A DNA stretch of 64,000 nucleotides from NCBI GenBank assembly GCA_016709545.1, contig JADJMO010000007.1:335494-399493 (forward strand), read 5' to 3'. Positions 19,034-30,455 of this stretch are shown here, piece by piece. The translations under genes and the position numbers were made by a program. The first letter of the stretch is position 1, and each line of letters begins with the position of its first letter. The notes under the pieces are model-generated. The model was not told the origin of the DNA and made no database searches. It saw only the letters and a program-made list of their open reading frames with translations. The DNA comes from Myxococcales bacterium. GTDB taxonomy: Bacteria; Myxococcota_A; Polyangia; Polyangiales; JADJMO01.

Positions 19034-20302
19034 ATGTCTCAGCGCCTTTCTGTGCTCGCCCTCACGGTCCTCGCCGCTTGCAAGGAAGACCCCAAGCCCA
19101 CGCCGCCGCCGCCTCCTCCCGGGCCCGTGGTGGTCGCGAGCGGCTCGGGCTCGACGGCGGGCAAGTCGCTGTGCGATCCCGCGGCGGTCGGCATCGTCGA
19201 CGCGAAGGTCGCGGCGCTGCTGCCCGACCTCGTCGAGGGCCACTGCGTGCTCAAGACCGCGCCGGCGAAGTCGTTCGGCGAGGGCACCCCGACCAAGATC
19301 GAGAACGTCTCCGACATCATCGACGGCGCTGGGCAGGTCTACTCGGGGAACTACTACGCGAAGCGGTACGACCAGCTGAAGTACGTCGACGGCAAGGGCA
19401 CCGGCGCCGAGGTCGAGATCGTGCTCACCACGTTCGACAAGCCCGAGAACGCGTATGCGCTCTTCACGTACCGCGTCGTCGCCAACGCCGACCCCGACCC
19501 CGAGGTGGCCAAGTCGAAGGACCGTCGCCCCTGGCAGGTCGTGAAGGGCGGCGGCGCCGCTGCGCTCGGCAGCGCGGCGCTCGTGCTCTGGAAGGGCAAC
19601 TACCTCGTCGAGCTGAGCTACAGCCCCGACGCGACCAAGGACAAGGCCGCGGCCATGAAGGCGGCCGACGATCTGCTCCCCAAGCTCGCCACGGCGATCG
19701 GGGACAAGCTCCCGGGCACGACCGACCTCCCCGCCGACGTCAAGGCGCTGCCCTCCGCGGCCGAGGGCGCGATCGCGCTCGGCGTCGACTACGTACCCCC
19801 CAAGTTCGCGCGGCCCGAGGGCAAGGCCGAAGCGCTCGTGCTCAACGTCGCTGGAGGCTACGCCGCGGCGTGCATGAAGGAGGGCAAGAAGCGCTTCCGC
19901 GTGCTCGCGTTCGTGCGGGAGGAGAAGGACGCCGCGCGCGACATCGTGGAGACCTTCCGCAAGCTGCCGGGCAGCGTCACGCTCAAGGACAAGGAGATCG
20001 GCGACGACGCCGTGCACTTCTCCTTCGCGGTCGGCCAGGGTGGCGCGGGCGCGGCCGGCAAGGCCGAGGGCGTCGCCGTCCGCCGCGGCGCGGTCGTCCT
20101 CGCGGTGATCGACGAGGAGCTCGTGCTCGGCGATCCCGCCAAGAAGGAGGACTGGCCCCGCACCACCAAGGACGAGAAGGTGGAGAAGCTGAAGAAGCTC
20201 TTCGCCGCCCGCGCCGCCGCGCCCGCGCCCGCGCCCGCGGCCTCGGGCTCCGTCACCGGTGGGGCCAGCGCCCCCGCTCCGAGCGCCTCCGCGCCGAAGT
20301 GA
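19034..20302 (+). CDS. Lipoprotein of DUF6599-like type
   Basis: This 422-residue protein has a lipoprotein signal (lipobox LAAC, Cys16) and a Pro-rich linker. The mature body, about residues 40-390, has the features of DUF6599 proteins as I recall them: VYSGNYYAKRYDQLKYVD, EVEIVLTTFDKPENAYALFTYR and LVLWKGNYLVELSY. A C-terminal Ala/Pro/Ser tail ends the protein. AAGGAG lies 7 nt before the ATG. Its TGA overlaps the GTG of the MOSC gene (GTGA), so the two are translationally coupled. The biochemical role is unknown; a periplasmic or outer-membrane location is expected. Confidence 0.7.
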   Translation: MSQRLSVLALTVLAACKEDPKPTPPPPPPGPVVVASGSGSTAGKSLCDPAAVGIVDAKVAALLPDLVEGHCVLKTAPAKSFGEGTPTKIENVSDIIDGAGQVYSGNYYAKRYDQLKYVDGKGTGAEVEIVLTTFDKPENAYALFTYRVVANADPDPEVAKSKDRRPWQVVKGGGAAALGSAALVLWKGNYLVELSYSPDATKDKAAAMKAADDLLPKLATAIGDKLPGTTDLPADVKALPSAAEGAIALGVDYVPPKFARPEGKAEALVLNVAGGYAAACMKEGKKRFRVLAFVREEKDAARDIVETFRKLPGSVTLKDKEIGDDAVHFSFAVGQGGAGAAGKAEGVAVRRGAVVLAVIDEELVLGDPAKKEDWPRTTKDEKVEKLKKLFAARAAAPAPAPAASGSVTGGASAPAPSASAPK

Positions 20303-21111
20303 TCGAGGGGCTCTTCATCCACCCCATCAAGGGGTGCGCGCCGATCGCCGTCCAGTTGGCGCGGGTCACGCTGCGAGGCCTCGAGGACGACCGTCGCTGG
20401 ATGGTCGTCGACGAGGCGGGCCGCTTCCTGAGCCAGCGCGAGCTGCCGGTGATGGGCGCGGTCGCGGTGCGCGTCTCCGGCCCCGATCTGATCGTCGACG
20501 ACGACCTCGCGCTGCCTCGCGACCTCGCCGAGGGTCCCCGGCGAGAGGTCGCCGTCTGGAGCCACACCGGCGAGGCGCTGGTCCACGAGGCGGGCAGCGC
20601 GTGGTTCTCGAAGCGTCTGGGCCGGCCGTGCTCGCTCGTGTTCATGCCGGACGACGTGGTGCGGCCGGTGAACCCGGCGCGCGGCCGACCGGGCGACCTC
20701 GTCTCGTTCGCCGACGGCTACCCGGTGCTGCTCGCCACCGAGGCGTCGCGCGCAGAGGTCGAGCGCCGCGCGGGCGTGCCGATCGCGATGGCGCGGTTCC
20801 GTCCCAACGTCGTGACGAGCGCGCCTTCGCCGTTCGACGAGGACCGCTGGCGCAGGCTCTCGCTGGGCGCGGTCTCGTTCCGCAACGTCAAGCCGTGTGA
20901 GCGATGCGTCGTGACGACGCTCGACCCGATCACGCAGGCGCCGGGCAAGGAGCCGCTGCGCACGCTCGCGACGTTCCGCGCGCGCGACGGCGCGGTGTGG
21001 TTCGGCGTGAACCTGATCCCCGACGGCGAGGGCGAGCTCCGCGTCGGCGATCCGGTGCAGGTGACCGAGTTCCAGCCCCCGTTCGTCGAGGCGGGCTCGG
21101 GCGACGCGTGA
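20299..21111 (+). CDS. MOSC domain protein (MOSC_N plus MOSC)
   Basis: MOSC domains occur in molybdenum-cofactor sulfurases and amidoxime-reducing enzymes, where a conserved Cys handles sulfur or coordinates molybdenum. The 270-residue product starts IEGLFIHPIKGCAPI, typical of the MOSC_N beta-barrel, and the MOSC core follows with RFRPNVV and the conserved Cys in NVKPCERCVVTTLDP. There is no signal peptide or membrane segment. I chose the GTG overlapping the previous stop because it begins exactly at the homologous N-terminus. No redox partner or cofactor gene is nearby, and the coupling to an exported lipoprotein is unexplained. Whether it is an N-hydroxylated-compound reductase is a guess. 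Confidence 0.88.
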   Translation: MIEGLFIHPIKGCAPIAVQLARVTLRGLEDDRRWMVVDEAGRFLSQRELPVMGAVAVRVSGPDLIVDDDLALPRDLAEGPRREVAVWSHTGEALVHEAGSAWFSKRLGRPCSLVFMPDDVVRPVNPARGRPGDLVSFADGYPVLLATEASRAEVERRAGVPIAMARFRPNVVTSAPSPFDEDRWRRLSLGAVSFRNVKPCERCVVTTLDPITQAPGKEPLRTLATFRARDGAVWFGVNLIPDGEGELRVGDPVQVTEFQPPFVEAGSGDA

Positions 21112-21115
21112 GGTA

Positions 21116-21121
21116 TATGCT
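21116..21121 (+). promoter_or_regulatory. Probable leaderless promoter -10 (FG-GAP lipoprotein)
   Basis: TATGCT ends 6 nt before the ATG, just after the MOSC stop codon. No ribosome-binding site is visible. An overlapping TATATG begins two bases earlier. Confidence 0.5.
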
Positions 21122-21127
21122 TCGCGG

Positions 21128-22794
<1,667 letters not shown>

Positions 22795-22798
<4 letters not shown>

Positions 22799-23466
22799 GG
22801 AGCGTCGGCGCGCTCGTCGGCGTGCTCCTCGCGGGCCTCGTGCCTACGCCCGCGCGGGCGTTCGTGCCGCCGACGTTCGCGCCCGCGACCGACCTCGCGG
22901 GCACCTATGCCTTCTCCGGCACCGACCCCGACGGCAACCCGGAGACGCCGGGCATCGCGCGCATCTCGCGCCTCGCGCCCAACGTGTACGCAATGGTGGA
23001 GGAGAGCGAGGGCAAGGTGATCTCCGCCTCGCGCTGCCTCCGCGACGGAGACGTCTTCGCCTGCGGGTGGGGCAGCGGGCCGACCAGCGACGCGGGCACG
23101 GCCATCCTCACCCGCCGCGCGGACGGCGGCTTCGAGGGCACTCTCCTCGAGGTCGGTCGCCTCGAGAGCCGCCGCGCGCGCGCGGTCGGCACCGGTCCGT
23201 CCTACGCCCTCGAGGCGTTCTCGAGCGGCATCGCGCAGCCGGTCGGCGCCATCAACCTGGTCTACGGCAACCGTGGCATCGCCGTCATGACCCAGCCCAT
23301 GGCGCGGGGGACCGCATTCCTCGAGGGGGACCTGCTCGTGCTGGGCGTCGGCACCCAGGGGTTTGCCGGCACGGTCGTCTACCGCATCGTCGGTCGCACG
23401 CTCATCGGCCGCTGGATCGACTTCAGCCGCAGCGGCGTCGGCACCGAGACGCTCTCACGCCTCTGA
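22795..23466 (+). CDS. Hypothetical secreted protein
   Basis: I do not recognise this 223-residue product. The GTG start overlaps the preceding stop, and a Sec signal peptide follows (GALVGVLLAGLVPTPARA, cleavage likely after ARA near residue 22). The mature part reads as a repeating beta structure: LAGTYAFSGTDPDGNPETPGIARIS, here only noted for its position near residue 35, then CLRDGDVFACGWG and IVGRTLIGRWIDFSRSG. Two Cys residues could form a disulfide. Translation coupling to the FG-GAP lipoprotein suggests that the two act together outside the cytoplasm. It is convergent with the next gene, with 13 bp between stops. Confidence 0.7.
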
Positions 23467-23479
23467 CCAGGGCTCGCCG

Positions 23480-24436
23480 CTAGGGCTGCTGGAAGCACTC
23501 GGCGGCGGGCGGCGCCTTGTCGATGATGCCGATCTCCACGAGCTGCGCGCCGAGCGTGCGGAACCGCTCCTCGCTCATCGAACCGAGCGTGGCGCCGGGC
23601 GGCGCGACGAGCGGGCGCTGCGCCTCCGCGGCGGCCGTGAACGTCTCCTGGTCCATCGCCGGGTTGAGCTTGCCCATGGTGGCGTTCGCGGGCTTGGGAT
23701 CGGCGAGGTACGACTTCCAGCCCTCGGCCGTGGCGGCCACGAACGACTTCACGAGCTCGCGCTTCTCCTTCAGGAGCGCGCCGCGCACCACCACCACCGC
23801 CGCGTACGGGTCGAACCCCGTGTCGCGCGCGGCGATGACCTTCGGCGTCGCGCCCTTCTTGCGCACCGCGATCGGCTCGCTGGTGACGTAGCACTGCTGC
23901 GCGTGCTCCTTGTCGGCGAGGAACTTGGCGACGCCACCGTCGTAGGGCACGAGCGTCACGCCCTTGAACGCGTACTTCTTCTTGAGCCACGCGCCGAACG
24001 GCAGTCCGGGCTCGATCGCGAGGGTGCCGCTCGCGAGGTCCTCGAGCTTGCCGACGCCACGGCTGTCGTGGACCATCACCCCGAGCGGCGACGACTGGAA
24101 GGTCGCGAACACCGCCACCACGTCGATGCCGCGCGCGCGCGCGATGACCACGTCGTCGGCGCCCGCGATCGCGAAGTCGACCTTGCCGGTGGCGACGAGC
24201 TGGATGACCGGCACCCCCGCGCCCCCCGCCACGATCTCCACGTCGAGGCCGGCCCGCTGGTACGCGCCTGCGTCGCGCGCGGCGTAGAGGCCCCCGAACT
24301 CGGGCTCGGCGACCCAGTTCAGCTGGACCTTCACCTTGTTCGCGCCGCCCGCGGGGGTGCGCTTGCAGGCGGGGGCCAGCGCGAGGAGCGAAAGGGCGAG
24401 GAGGAGCGAGCGGCGACGCATGATCATTTTGCGCAT
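23480..24436 (-). CDS. NMT1/SsuA/THI5-like ABC transporter substrate-binding lipoprotein
   Basis: This 318-residue binding protein should capture a small molecule and hand it to an ABC importer; relatives bind thiamine precursors, alkanesulfonates, nitrate or riboflavin. A basic N-terminus and the lipobox APAC show export. The body has the family motif VQLNWVAEPEFGGLYAARDAG, then VDFAIAGADDVVIARARGIDVVAV and CYVTSEPIAVRKKG. No permease or ATPase gene is adjacent, so it is an orphan within the window. Three in-frame ATGs lie within the first six codons (MRKMIM), so the exact start is uncertain. The substrate cannot be decided; the WVAEPEFGG region resembles pyrimidine/riboflavin-type binders. 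Confidence 0.85.
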   Translation of the reverse strand: MRKMIMRRRSLLLALSLLALAPACKRTPAGGANKVKVQLNWVAEPEFGGLYAARDAGAYQRAGLDVEIVAGGAGVPVIQLVATGKVDFAIAGADDVVIARARGIDVVAVFATFQSSPLGVMVHDSRGVGKLEDLASGTLAIEPGLPFGAWLKKKYAFKGVTLVPYDGGVAKFLADKEHAQQCYVTSEPIAVRKKGATPKVIAARDTGFDPYAAVVVVRGALLKEKRELVKSFVAATAEGWKSYLADPKPANATMGKLNPAMDQETFTAAAEAQRPLVAPPGATLGSMSEERFRTLGAQLVEIGIIDKAPPAAECFQQP

Positions 24437-24473
24437 ATCGGCTCCGCACGCGCGGCGCTAGCTTCCCCGCCCG

Positions 24474-24878
24474 ATGCCCTACGACCGCGCCCTGCTCAAG
24501 AAGAGCTTCCAGATCCTGCACGCCCGCGAGCCGCACATCCCGAAGCACTTCTACTCGGTGTTCTTCAAGCTGCACCCCGAGATGGAGGCGATGTTCCACT
24601 CGCGCAACGTGCAGGAGCTGATGTTCGCGCGCACCCTGGTGTCGATCATCGACAAGGTCGACGACGCGCCGTGGCTCGACGAGCAGCTCGACGCGCTCGG
24701 CAAGCGCCACACCAAGATGAACATCAAGCCCGAGATGTGGCAGTGGTTCCAGCACGCGCTGATGACCACCTTCGAGGAGATCGCCGGCGACGACTGGACG
24801 CCGGAGATCGAGGCCACCTGGACCGCGGCGCTGACCGACATCACGACCCGCGTACGCAAGGCCGCCGAGGCCAAGTGA
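24474..24878 (+). CDS. Single-domain bacterial globin
   Basis: This is a 134-residue haem protein of the flavohaemoglobin/Vitreoscilla-haemoglobin type without a reductase domain. The pattern HFYSVFFKLHPEMEAMF matches helices B-C, with Tyr B10, and the proximal His is in LGKRHTKMNI. Such globins bind O2 or NO and may supply oxygen to oxygenases or detoxify NO. Its stop overlaps the GTG of the next gene, a hotdog-fold protein, and an O2-dependent desaturase follows, which suggests a role in oxygen supply to lipid desaturation. A TAGCTT stands 9 nt before the ATG, slightly further than in the leaderless promoters. Confidence 0.88.
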   Translation: MPYDRALLKKSFQILHAREPHIPKHFYSVFFKLHPEMEAMFHSRNVQELMFARTLVSIIDKVDDAPWLDEQLDALGKRHTKMNIKPEMWQWFQHALMTTFEEIAGDDWTPEIEATWTAALTDITTRVRKAAEAK

Positions 24879-25411
24879 ACGCCGCGAGCGCCGCGCCCGA
24901 GGCCGATCCGCTGGTCGGGCCGTTCTCGCAGGCGCTGCTCGACGACCTGATGTACGAGCCGAGCGTCCTCTTCTTCGATCGCATCGAGGAGGTGGACCGC
25001 AAGGCGAGCCGCATCGTCTGTCGCATGCCGACCGACCAGCCGATGCCGTTCACCGACCACCAGCGCGTCCACGCGGTGCGCCACCCGCGGCACGTCGGCG
25101 GGGCGGTGATGATCCAGCTCACCGGCAACCTCGGCTTCATCCACGCGCGCGAGCTCGAGGGCCTGCGCCACAGCGACGGCTGGGTCGGGTTCGGCACCCA
25201 CATCAAGAGCGCGGTGTTCCGCAAGCTCGTTCGCCCGGGCGCGCCGCTCCTCTGCGCCTGCACCCAGGCCAAGGTGCGCCGCGGCAAGTCGCGGGTGTTC
25301 TCGATCTACCGGTACCAGTTCCACCACGAGGGCCAGCTCGCGTTCGAGAGCGAGCAGGCCGCGATGTGGCTCAAGGTCGAGGGCGAGAACGCGGTCCCGC
25401 TCGCGCTCTAG
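24875..25411 (+). CDS. FabZ/ApeP-like hotdog-fold protein
   Basis: The 178-residue product appears to have a single hotdog domain. LMYEPSVLFFDRIEEVDR and the segment HPRHVGGAVMIQLTGNLGFI correspond to the start and the central helix of FabZ-like 3-hydroxyacyl-ACP dehydratases, and the C-terminal strands follow with RVFSIYRYQFHHEGQLAFE. The family acts on acyl-thioesters; a dehydratase or a non-catalytic acyl-binding role are both possible, because the active-site Glu/Asp cannot be fixed by eye. The GTG start overlaps the globin stop (GTGA), so the two are translationally coupled, and the gene ends 22 bp before the desaturase. Confidence 0.65.
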   Translation: MNAASAAPEADPLVGPFSQALLDDLMYEPSVLFFDRIEEVDRKASRIVCRMPTDQPMPFTDHQRVHAVRHPRHVGGAVMIQLTGNLGFIHARELEGLRHSDGWVGFGTHIKSAVFRKLVRPGAPLLCACTQAKVRRGKSRVFSIYRYQFHHEGQLAFESEQAAMWLKVEGENAVPLAL

Positions 25412-25433
25412 CCGCGGGTGCTACCGTTCGGTC

Positions 25434-26266
<833 letters not shown>

Positions 26267-26279
<13 letters not shown>

Positions 26280-27361
26280 GACATGTTCATGGCCTTGCGC
26301 ACCTCGCGCAGGGTCTTCTCTCCGACCTCGCGGGCGCGGACGATGCCGTCGCGCAGGATCGACTGCAGGTGGTCGGGCGCGGCCTCGTACCGCTTGCGCT
26401 CAGCGCGCATGGGCGCGAGAAAGGCGTTGAGCGCCTCCGTGAGCGTGGCCTTGAGCTTGCCGCCGCCTCCGTCGCCGATCCGCGCCGCGACCGCCTCGGG
26501 CGTGTCGTCGGTGCAGGCGGCGATCAGGCGCAGGAGGTTGCTCACCTCGGGGCGGCCGTCGGGGTCGTAGGCGATGTTGCGGTCGCTGTCGGTCTTGGCG
26601 CCCTTGATCAGCTTCGCCGTCTCCTCGGCGGTGTGCTTGAGCAGCACCGCGTTGCCGCGCGACTTGCTCATCTTCTGACCGTCGAGGCCGAGCACCACGG
26701 GGATGTCGGAGAGCAGCGCGTGCACCGGCGGGAACACGTCGGCCGAGAAGCGCTCGTTGAACCGGCGCGCCACCTTGCGCGAGAGCTCGAGGTGGGGGAG
26801 CTGGTCCTTGCCGACCGGCACGAGGTTGCCCTTGCAGAACAGGATGTCGGCGGCCTGGTGCAGCGGGTAGACGTACATCGCCGCGTTCACCGTGCGCAGG
26901 TTGGCCGCCTTGATCTCCTCCTTCACGGTGGGGTTGCGGTCGAGCTCCGGCATCGAGACGAGCGGCAGGAACGCGAGGAGCAGCTGGTTCAGCTCCGGCA
27001 CGTGGCTGTGCGGGAAGATGGTGGAGCGCTTCGGGTCGAGGCCGGCCGCGAGGTAGTCGAGCACGACGTCCCGCACGTTGTCCTCGATCGCGTCGGCCGT
27101 GTCGCGGTCGGTGAGCACCTGGTAGTCGGCGACGACGATGAACGTCTCGACGCCCAGATCCTGGATGCGCACGCGGTTCTGCAGGGTGCCGAACAGGTGG
27201 CCCACGTGCAGCGCGCCGGTGGGGCGGTCGCCGGTCAGCACGCGAAACCCCTTGGTCTCGCCGGCCCGCAGCTTGGCCCAGGTGGCGTCGCTCCTCCGCT
27301 GCGCCTCCTTGAACGTGCTCGCAGTGTCGACCACCTCTTCCTGCGTCGTCTCCTCGGTCAT
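26267..27361 (-). CDS. trpS: Tryptophan-tRNA ligase
   Basis: TrpRS charges tRNA-Trp with tryptophan for protein synthesis. The 364-residue product has the class I signatures: the HIGH-equivalent in RPTGALHVGHLFG near residue 45 and the KMSKS loop GQKMSKSRGN near residue 225, plus NPTVKEE and YPLHQAADILFCKG of the tryptophan pocket. The N-terminal extension (residues 1-35, acidic and Thr/Glu-rich) is longer than usual. Length and motif spacing are otherwise typical. It is convergent with the desaturase, with a 13-bp overlap of the coding ends, and follows the RIC-like gene by 38 bp. Confidence 0.95.
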
Positions 27362-27399
27362 GCGCCTTCCTAACGGAGGCGGGCGCGGCTCGCAAAGGT

Positions 27400-28107
27400 T
27401 CAGGGGCGCGCTTCGCGCTCGAACTCGATGGCCCGCGGGAACAGCACGTTGTTCTCGAGGTGCAGGTGCTCGTGCAGGTCGCGCTCCAGCGCCGAGAGAT
27501 CGGCGTGCACGGCCCGCAGCGCGGCGCACGAGCGAGGCGGCGCCGACCAGCCGTCGGTCACCTCGCGGAGCTCCTGCAGCGCGTCCTCCTGGGACTCGTG
27601 CTCGAAGTGCATGATGCGCACGGGGTAGTCGACGGTGGAGAACGGCGCGCGCGTGCGCCCATGCTGCGAGAGCACCTTGATGTAGGGGAAGACGTGCGCC
27701 TCCTCCTTGTCGAGGTGGCTCAGCAGGTCCTCCTCGAAGCCGTCGAAGACGCGATCGAGCTGCACGAGCCGGGTCCAGCCGTGGTGGATGCGCAGGGCCT
27801 CGGCCAGGTTCTGCCGGACCCGTCGACAGAGCGCGCGCGTGAACAGGTGGTGGCCCTCGACGATGTGGTCCATCACGTCGTCGAGGGGCGCGATCAGCCA
27901 GTCCATGGGGTTGTCCCGGGGCCGGCTCACCGCGCGCTGGATCTGTCCGAGCACCCGCTCGAGCGGCGCGTGGGCGGCGGCGCAGGCGTCGCGCAGGCTC
28001 TGGGCGCCACCGAGGTGGTAGTCGATCCTCTCGTGCTCGAGGATGCCGACGACGAACGGCAGCCGGGCGGCGAGCGTGCCGACGGGCATGGACGGATCGA
28101 TGCTCAT
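27400..28107 (-). CDS. RIC/YtfE/ScdA-like iron-sulfur repair di-iron protein
   Basis: RIC proteins help repair iron-sulfur clusters damaged by NO or oxidants through a di-iron centre held in a hemerythrin-like four-helix bundle. The 235-residue product has an N-terminal DUF542-like domain (residues 1-55: VGTLAARLPFVVGILEHERIDYHLGGAQSLRDAC) and a hemerythrin domain with the expected ligands HHLFTR, HLDKEEAHVFPY, HFEHE and HEHLHLENNVLFPR. The motif normally reading DYCCGG in ScdA is DYHLGG here, so the Cys pair is missing. The ATG is chosen for GGAAGGAC before it; the frame is open further upstream without homology. Confidence 0.85.
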   Translation of the reverse strand: MSIDPSMPVGTLAARLPFVVGILEHERIDYHLGGAQSLRDACAAAHAPLERVLGQIQRAVSRPRDNPMDWLIAPLDDVMDHIVEGHHLFTRALCRRVRQNLAEALRIHHGWTRLVQLDRVFDGFEEDLLSHLDKEEAHVFPYIKVLSQHGRTRAPFSTVDYPVRIMHFEHESQEDALQELREVTDGWSAPPRSCAALRAVHADLSALERDLHEHLHLENNVLFPRAIEFEREARP

Positions 28108-28244
28108 TGGGTCCTTCCAACTGCGGGGAGCACGTTGTGTTCCTGGGCTATCGACCAGCCAACTACGCGCAGTCTGCCAAAGGATTGTCCGCAGGACTTG
28201 CGCAAGCGGCAAAAATCTACGCCCAATGCTCGTGCTGAGCTAGG

Positions 28245-28256
28245 CCTGTATACAGG
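28245..28256. promoter_or_regulatory. Palindrome CCTGTATACAGG in a divergent promoter region
   Basis: This perfect 12-bp palindrome lies in the 265-bp gap between the divergent RIC-like gene and a lipoprotein gene. GTATAC recurs at 28335-28340, 33 bp before the lipoprotein ATG. The gap is less GC-rich than its surroundings, consistent with promoters. A regulator for this site cannot be named. Confidence 0.35.
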
Positions 28257-28372
28257 GCGCATACGAAACCTCTCGTGGGCACCCTAGCCAAGGCGCCAAA
28301 CTATCGCCATCCTGAGCTTCGTAGACGACACGGCGTATACAAGAATATCCAGTTCATCCTACGGAGGCTCCC

Positions 28373-29200
28373 ATGACCCTGACCCGCTCGTTCCTTCCTC
28401 TCGTCGCGATTGGCCTCCTCGCCGTCGGCTGTGCCGGGAAGGATGCCTCGTCGACGCTCTCGGCCGAAGGGCAGGCGCTGGTCGAGGACGACGCCGAAGC
28501 GAGCTCCAGCGAGAGCGATCTCGAGAGTGGCCTCGAGGAGCCGCTGAGCGGCGCCGCCGAGGGGGGCGAGGTCGACCTGACCGCCACCGCGGACACCGTC
28601 GCCGAGAGTGGTCGCAAGAACCCGGGCATCTTCTTCCAGCCCGCGGGCTGCATCGTGAGCACGCGCGCGGCCAACGTGGTCACCCACGTGTTCACCAGCT
28701 GCACGGGCCCGTACGGCATGACGACCTTCAACGGGACCGTCACCTCGACGTGGAGCAAGATCGACAGCGGCGTGCAGGTCGCCCACTCGACCAAGGGCTT
28801 CCAGATCAACGGCGCGACCGTCGATCACGACGTGACCATCAAGTACACGAAGGTCGGTGGGGTCTACACGAGGACCCGCAGCGGCAAGTCGTCGGGCAAG
28901 ACCGCCAAGGGCCGCACCATCGCGCACGACGCCGACTACGTCACGGTCTACGACGCCACCTCGCGGTGCATCAAGCGCGACGGCAGCTCGAGCACGACGA
29001 TCGGCGGCGCGGCGTTCTCGCGGTCGATCAAGGGCTACGAGCGCTGCGGGATCGGTCGCCTCGGCTGCCCGAAGGGCGGCACGTTCACGCTCACGCGCCC
29101 CAAGCTGTCACTCGTGATCCAGTTCCTCGGCGGCACCCGCTACGACGTGGTGTTCAACGGCGACACCTACGAGCGGAACCTGATCTGCGTCGCCAAGTGA
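28373..29200 (+). CDS. Hypothetical Cys-containing lipoprotein
   Basis: I recognise no domain in this 275-residue protein. It has a lipoprotein signal (lipobox AVGC, Cys20), an acidic Ser/Glu/Asp linker to about residue 80, and a beta-rich mature domain with several Cys residues: PAGCIVSTRAANVVTHVFTSC and RCIKRDGSSST, then ERCGIGRLGCPKGGTF. The spaced Cys pairs suggest disulfides. GGAGG stands 6 nt before the ATG. The last 47 bp overlap, in the opposite direction, the end of the yggX-like gene. Surface or periplasmic localisation is expected. Confidence 0.75.
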   Translation: MTLTRSFLPLVAIGLLAVGCAGKDASSTLSAEGQALVEDDAEASSSESDLESGLEEPLSGAAEGGEVDLTATADTVAESGRKNPGIFFQPAGCIVSTRAANVVTHVFTSCTGPYGMTTFNGTVTSTWSKIDSGVQVAHSTKGFQINGATVDHDVTIKYTKVGGVYTRTRSGKSSGKTAKGRTIAHDADYVTVYDATSRCIKRDGSSSTTIGGAAFSRSIKGYERCGIGRLGCPKGGTFTLTRPKLSLVIQFLGGTRYDVVFNGDTYERNLICVAK

Positions 29201-29483
29201 GCGCCGGCCGCGCTAAGGTCGGCTTGAACTCGGGCGGCAGGGCCGACCCCTCTCCCCAGAAGTACTTCTCGCACTCGGCGAACCAGGTCTTCTGGTGGGT
29301 GGGGTTGGTCATGTCCAGGCGGTACTCGTTCACCAGCATCTTCGAGTGCTCGAGCCACAACCGCCAGCCGTCCTTGGAGACGGAGTCGTAGAGCTTCTGA
29401 CCGAGATCGCCCTTGAAAGGCGGCTTGTCGAGGCCAGGGAGCTCCTTGCCGAGCTTGATGCAGTGGACGAGTCGTTCGGACAT
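29154..29483 (-). CDS. YggX-like Fe(II)-trafficking / oxidative damage protection protein
   Basis: YggX proteins are small cytoplasmic proteins that protect iron-sulfur clusters from superoxide and are thought to traffic Fe(II). The product starts SERLVHCIKLGKELPGLDKPPF and has GDLGQKLYDSVSKDGWRLWLEHSKMLVNEYRLD, with the family's conserved Cys7, the Lys-Leu-Tyr turn and the LVNEYRL helix. It is 109 residues against about 90 in relatives; the surplus is an Arg-rich tail over the end of the convergent lipoprotein gene. The true C-terminus may be shorter, or a small indel may have hidden the stop. The frame is open upstream, but the family match begins at MSERLV. Confidence 0.82.
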   Translation of the reverse strand: MSERLVHCIKLGKELPGLDKPPFKGDLGQKLYDSVSKDGWRLWLEHSKMLVNEYRLDMTNPTHQKTWFAECEKYFWGEGSALPPEFKPTLARPALTWRRRSGSARRCRR

Positions 29484-29535
29484 GAGACCTCGGAACGCTG
29501 AGACCGCAGGACCGCCGCGGCATCCACCGTCTAGC

Positions 29536-30446
29536 ATGAGAGGGGTGCGTCGCGGGATCTCCATCGTCGTCGCGGCCCTCGCGCTCGCCGGCAGCGGCAC
29601 GGCTGGGGCCGACGCGCTTCCCTACGTGGCCCTGCGCGAGGATCTTTTTCGCGCATCATCGAGTCGCAGGAGTCCGGAGGCTGGCGCATCGATCGCTACG
29701 AGGTCGAGGACATGATGCCGGCCACGCTGATCTCCGTCTGCCAGGTCGAGCCGGCGGTCCGCGAGCAGATGCTGAAGGATCTCGACGCCCAGATCGTGGC
29801 TGCTGGCGGGCCGTTCGCCGAGGCGTGGGCCAAGAACCCCAAGCTCTCGGCGCACAAGCGGCTCCTCACCCTCACGCGCACCCGGCTCTTGCTGGCAGAG
29901 GCGCACGCCCGGGCCCCGAAGGAGTGCCCCGCATACCTGCCGGTCGATCCGGCGTTCGCGGGCGTGCAGACCGACTTCCGCCGCGTCTCGCTCAACCTCG
30001 AGACGGGCGGCGTGCTGCAGCTGCGGCGCATGAACGGCAAGTGGACCTACGGTGGTGGCGGTGTGCTGCGGGCGCTCCTGAGCTACGGCACCGGGCGCTT
30101 CACGTTCGCCGTCGGCCCGGAGTTCTCGGGCGGGCCGATGCTGCGCCCCGGCACCACCGACTTCGTCATCAACTACTTCCCGGCGGTGCCCGTGATGCTG
30201 CGCATCTGGGACCATACCTGGCACTACGACTTCGAGATCGCCCCCGTGGCGCTCTTCCAGGCCGACGACTTCCGGCTGAGCTTCGGCATGCGGGTCGGTG
30301 GGGCGGTCGGCGTGATGGCGCGGCGGTCGCGCGGCGTGCTCCCGTGGGCGGGCCTCCAGATGGGGTTCGAGACGTACCCCGGTGGGGCGCGGCCCCCGAT
30401 GCAGTTCTTCCGGGGCGGGTTGCGGGTCGGGCTCGTCTGGAACTGA
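29536..30446 (+). CDS. Hypothetical exported protein, one apparent 1-nt deletion
   Basis: The signal peptide MRGVRRGISIVVAALALAG and ALPYVALREDLF are in one frame, while IIESQESGGWRIDRYEVEDMM and the rest are in another. Restoring a sixth T to the T5 run at 29645-29649 fuses both into one 303-residue protein with no internal stop. The mature part starts with a helical region (SVCQVEPAVREQMLKDLDAQ) and ends in beta-strands with aromatic residues, such as FVINYFPAVPVMLRIWDHTW and GLQMGFETYP, like an outer-membrane beta-barrel. No known family is recognised. It is divergent from the yggX-like gene. Confidence 0.68.
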
Positions 30447-30455
30447 AACCGTCGC

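Noticed and set aside
28245..28256. CCTGTATACAGG as a LexA box.
   Set aside because: The spacing CTGT-N2-ACAG is shorter than the enterobacterial site (CTGT-N8-ACAG), and it does not fit the Myxococcus LexA pattern as I recall it; no SOS gene is next to it.
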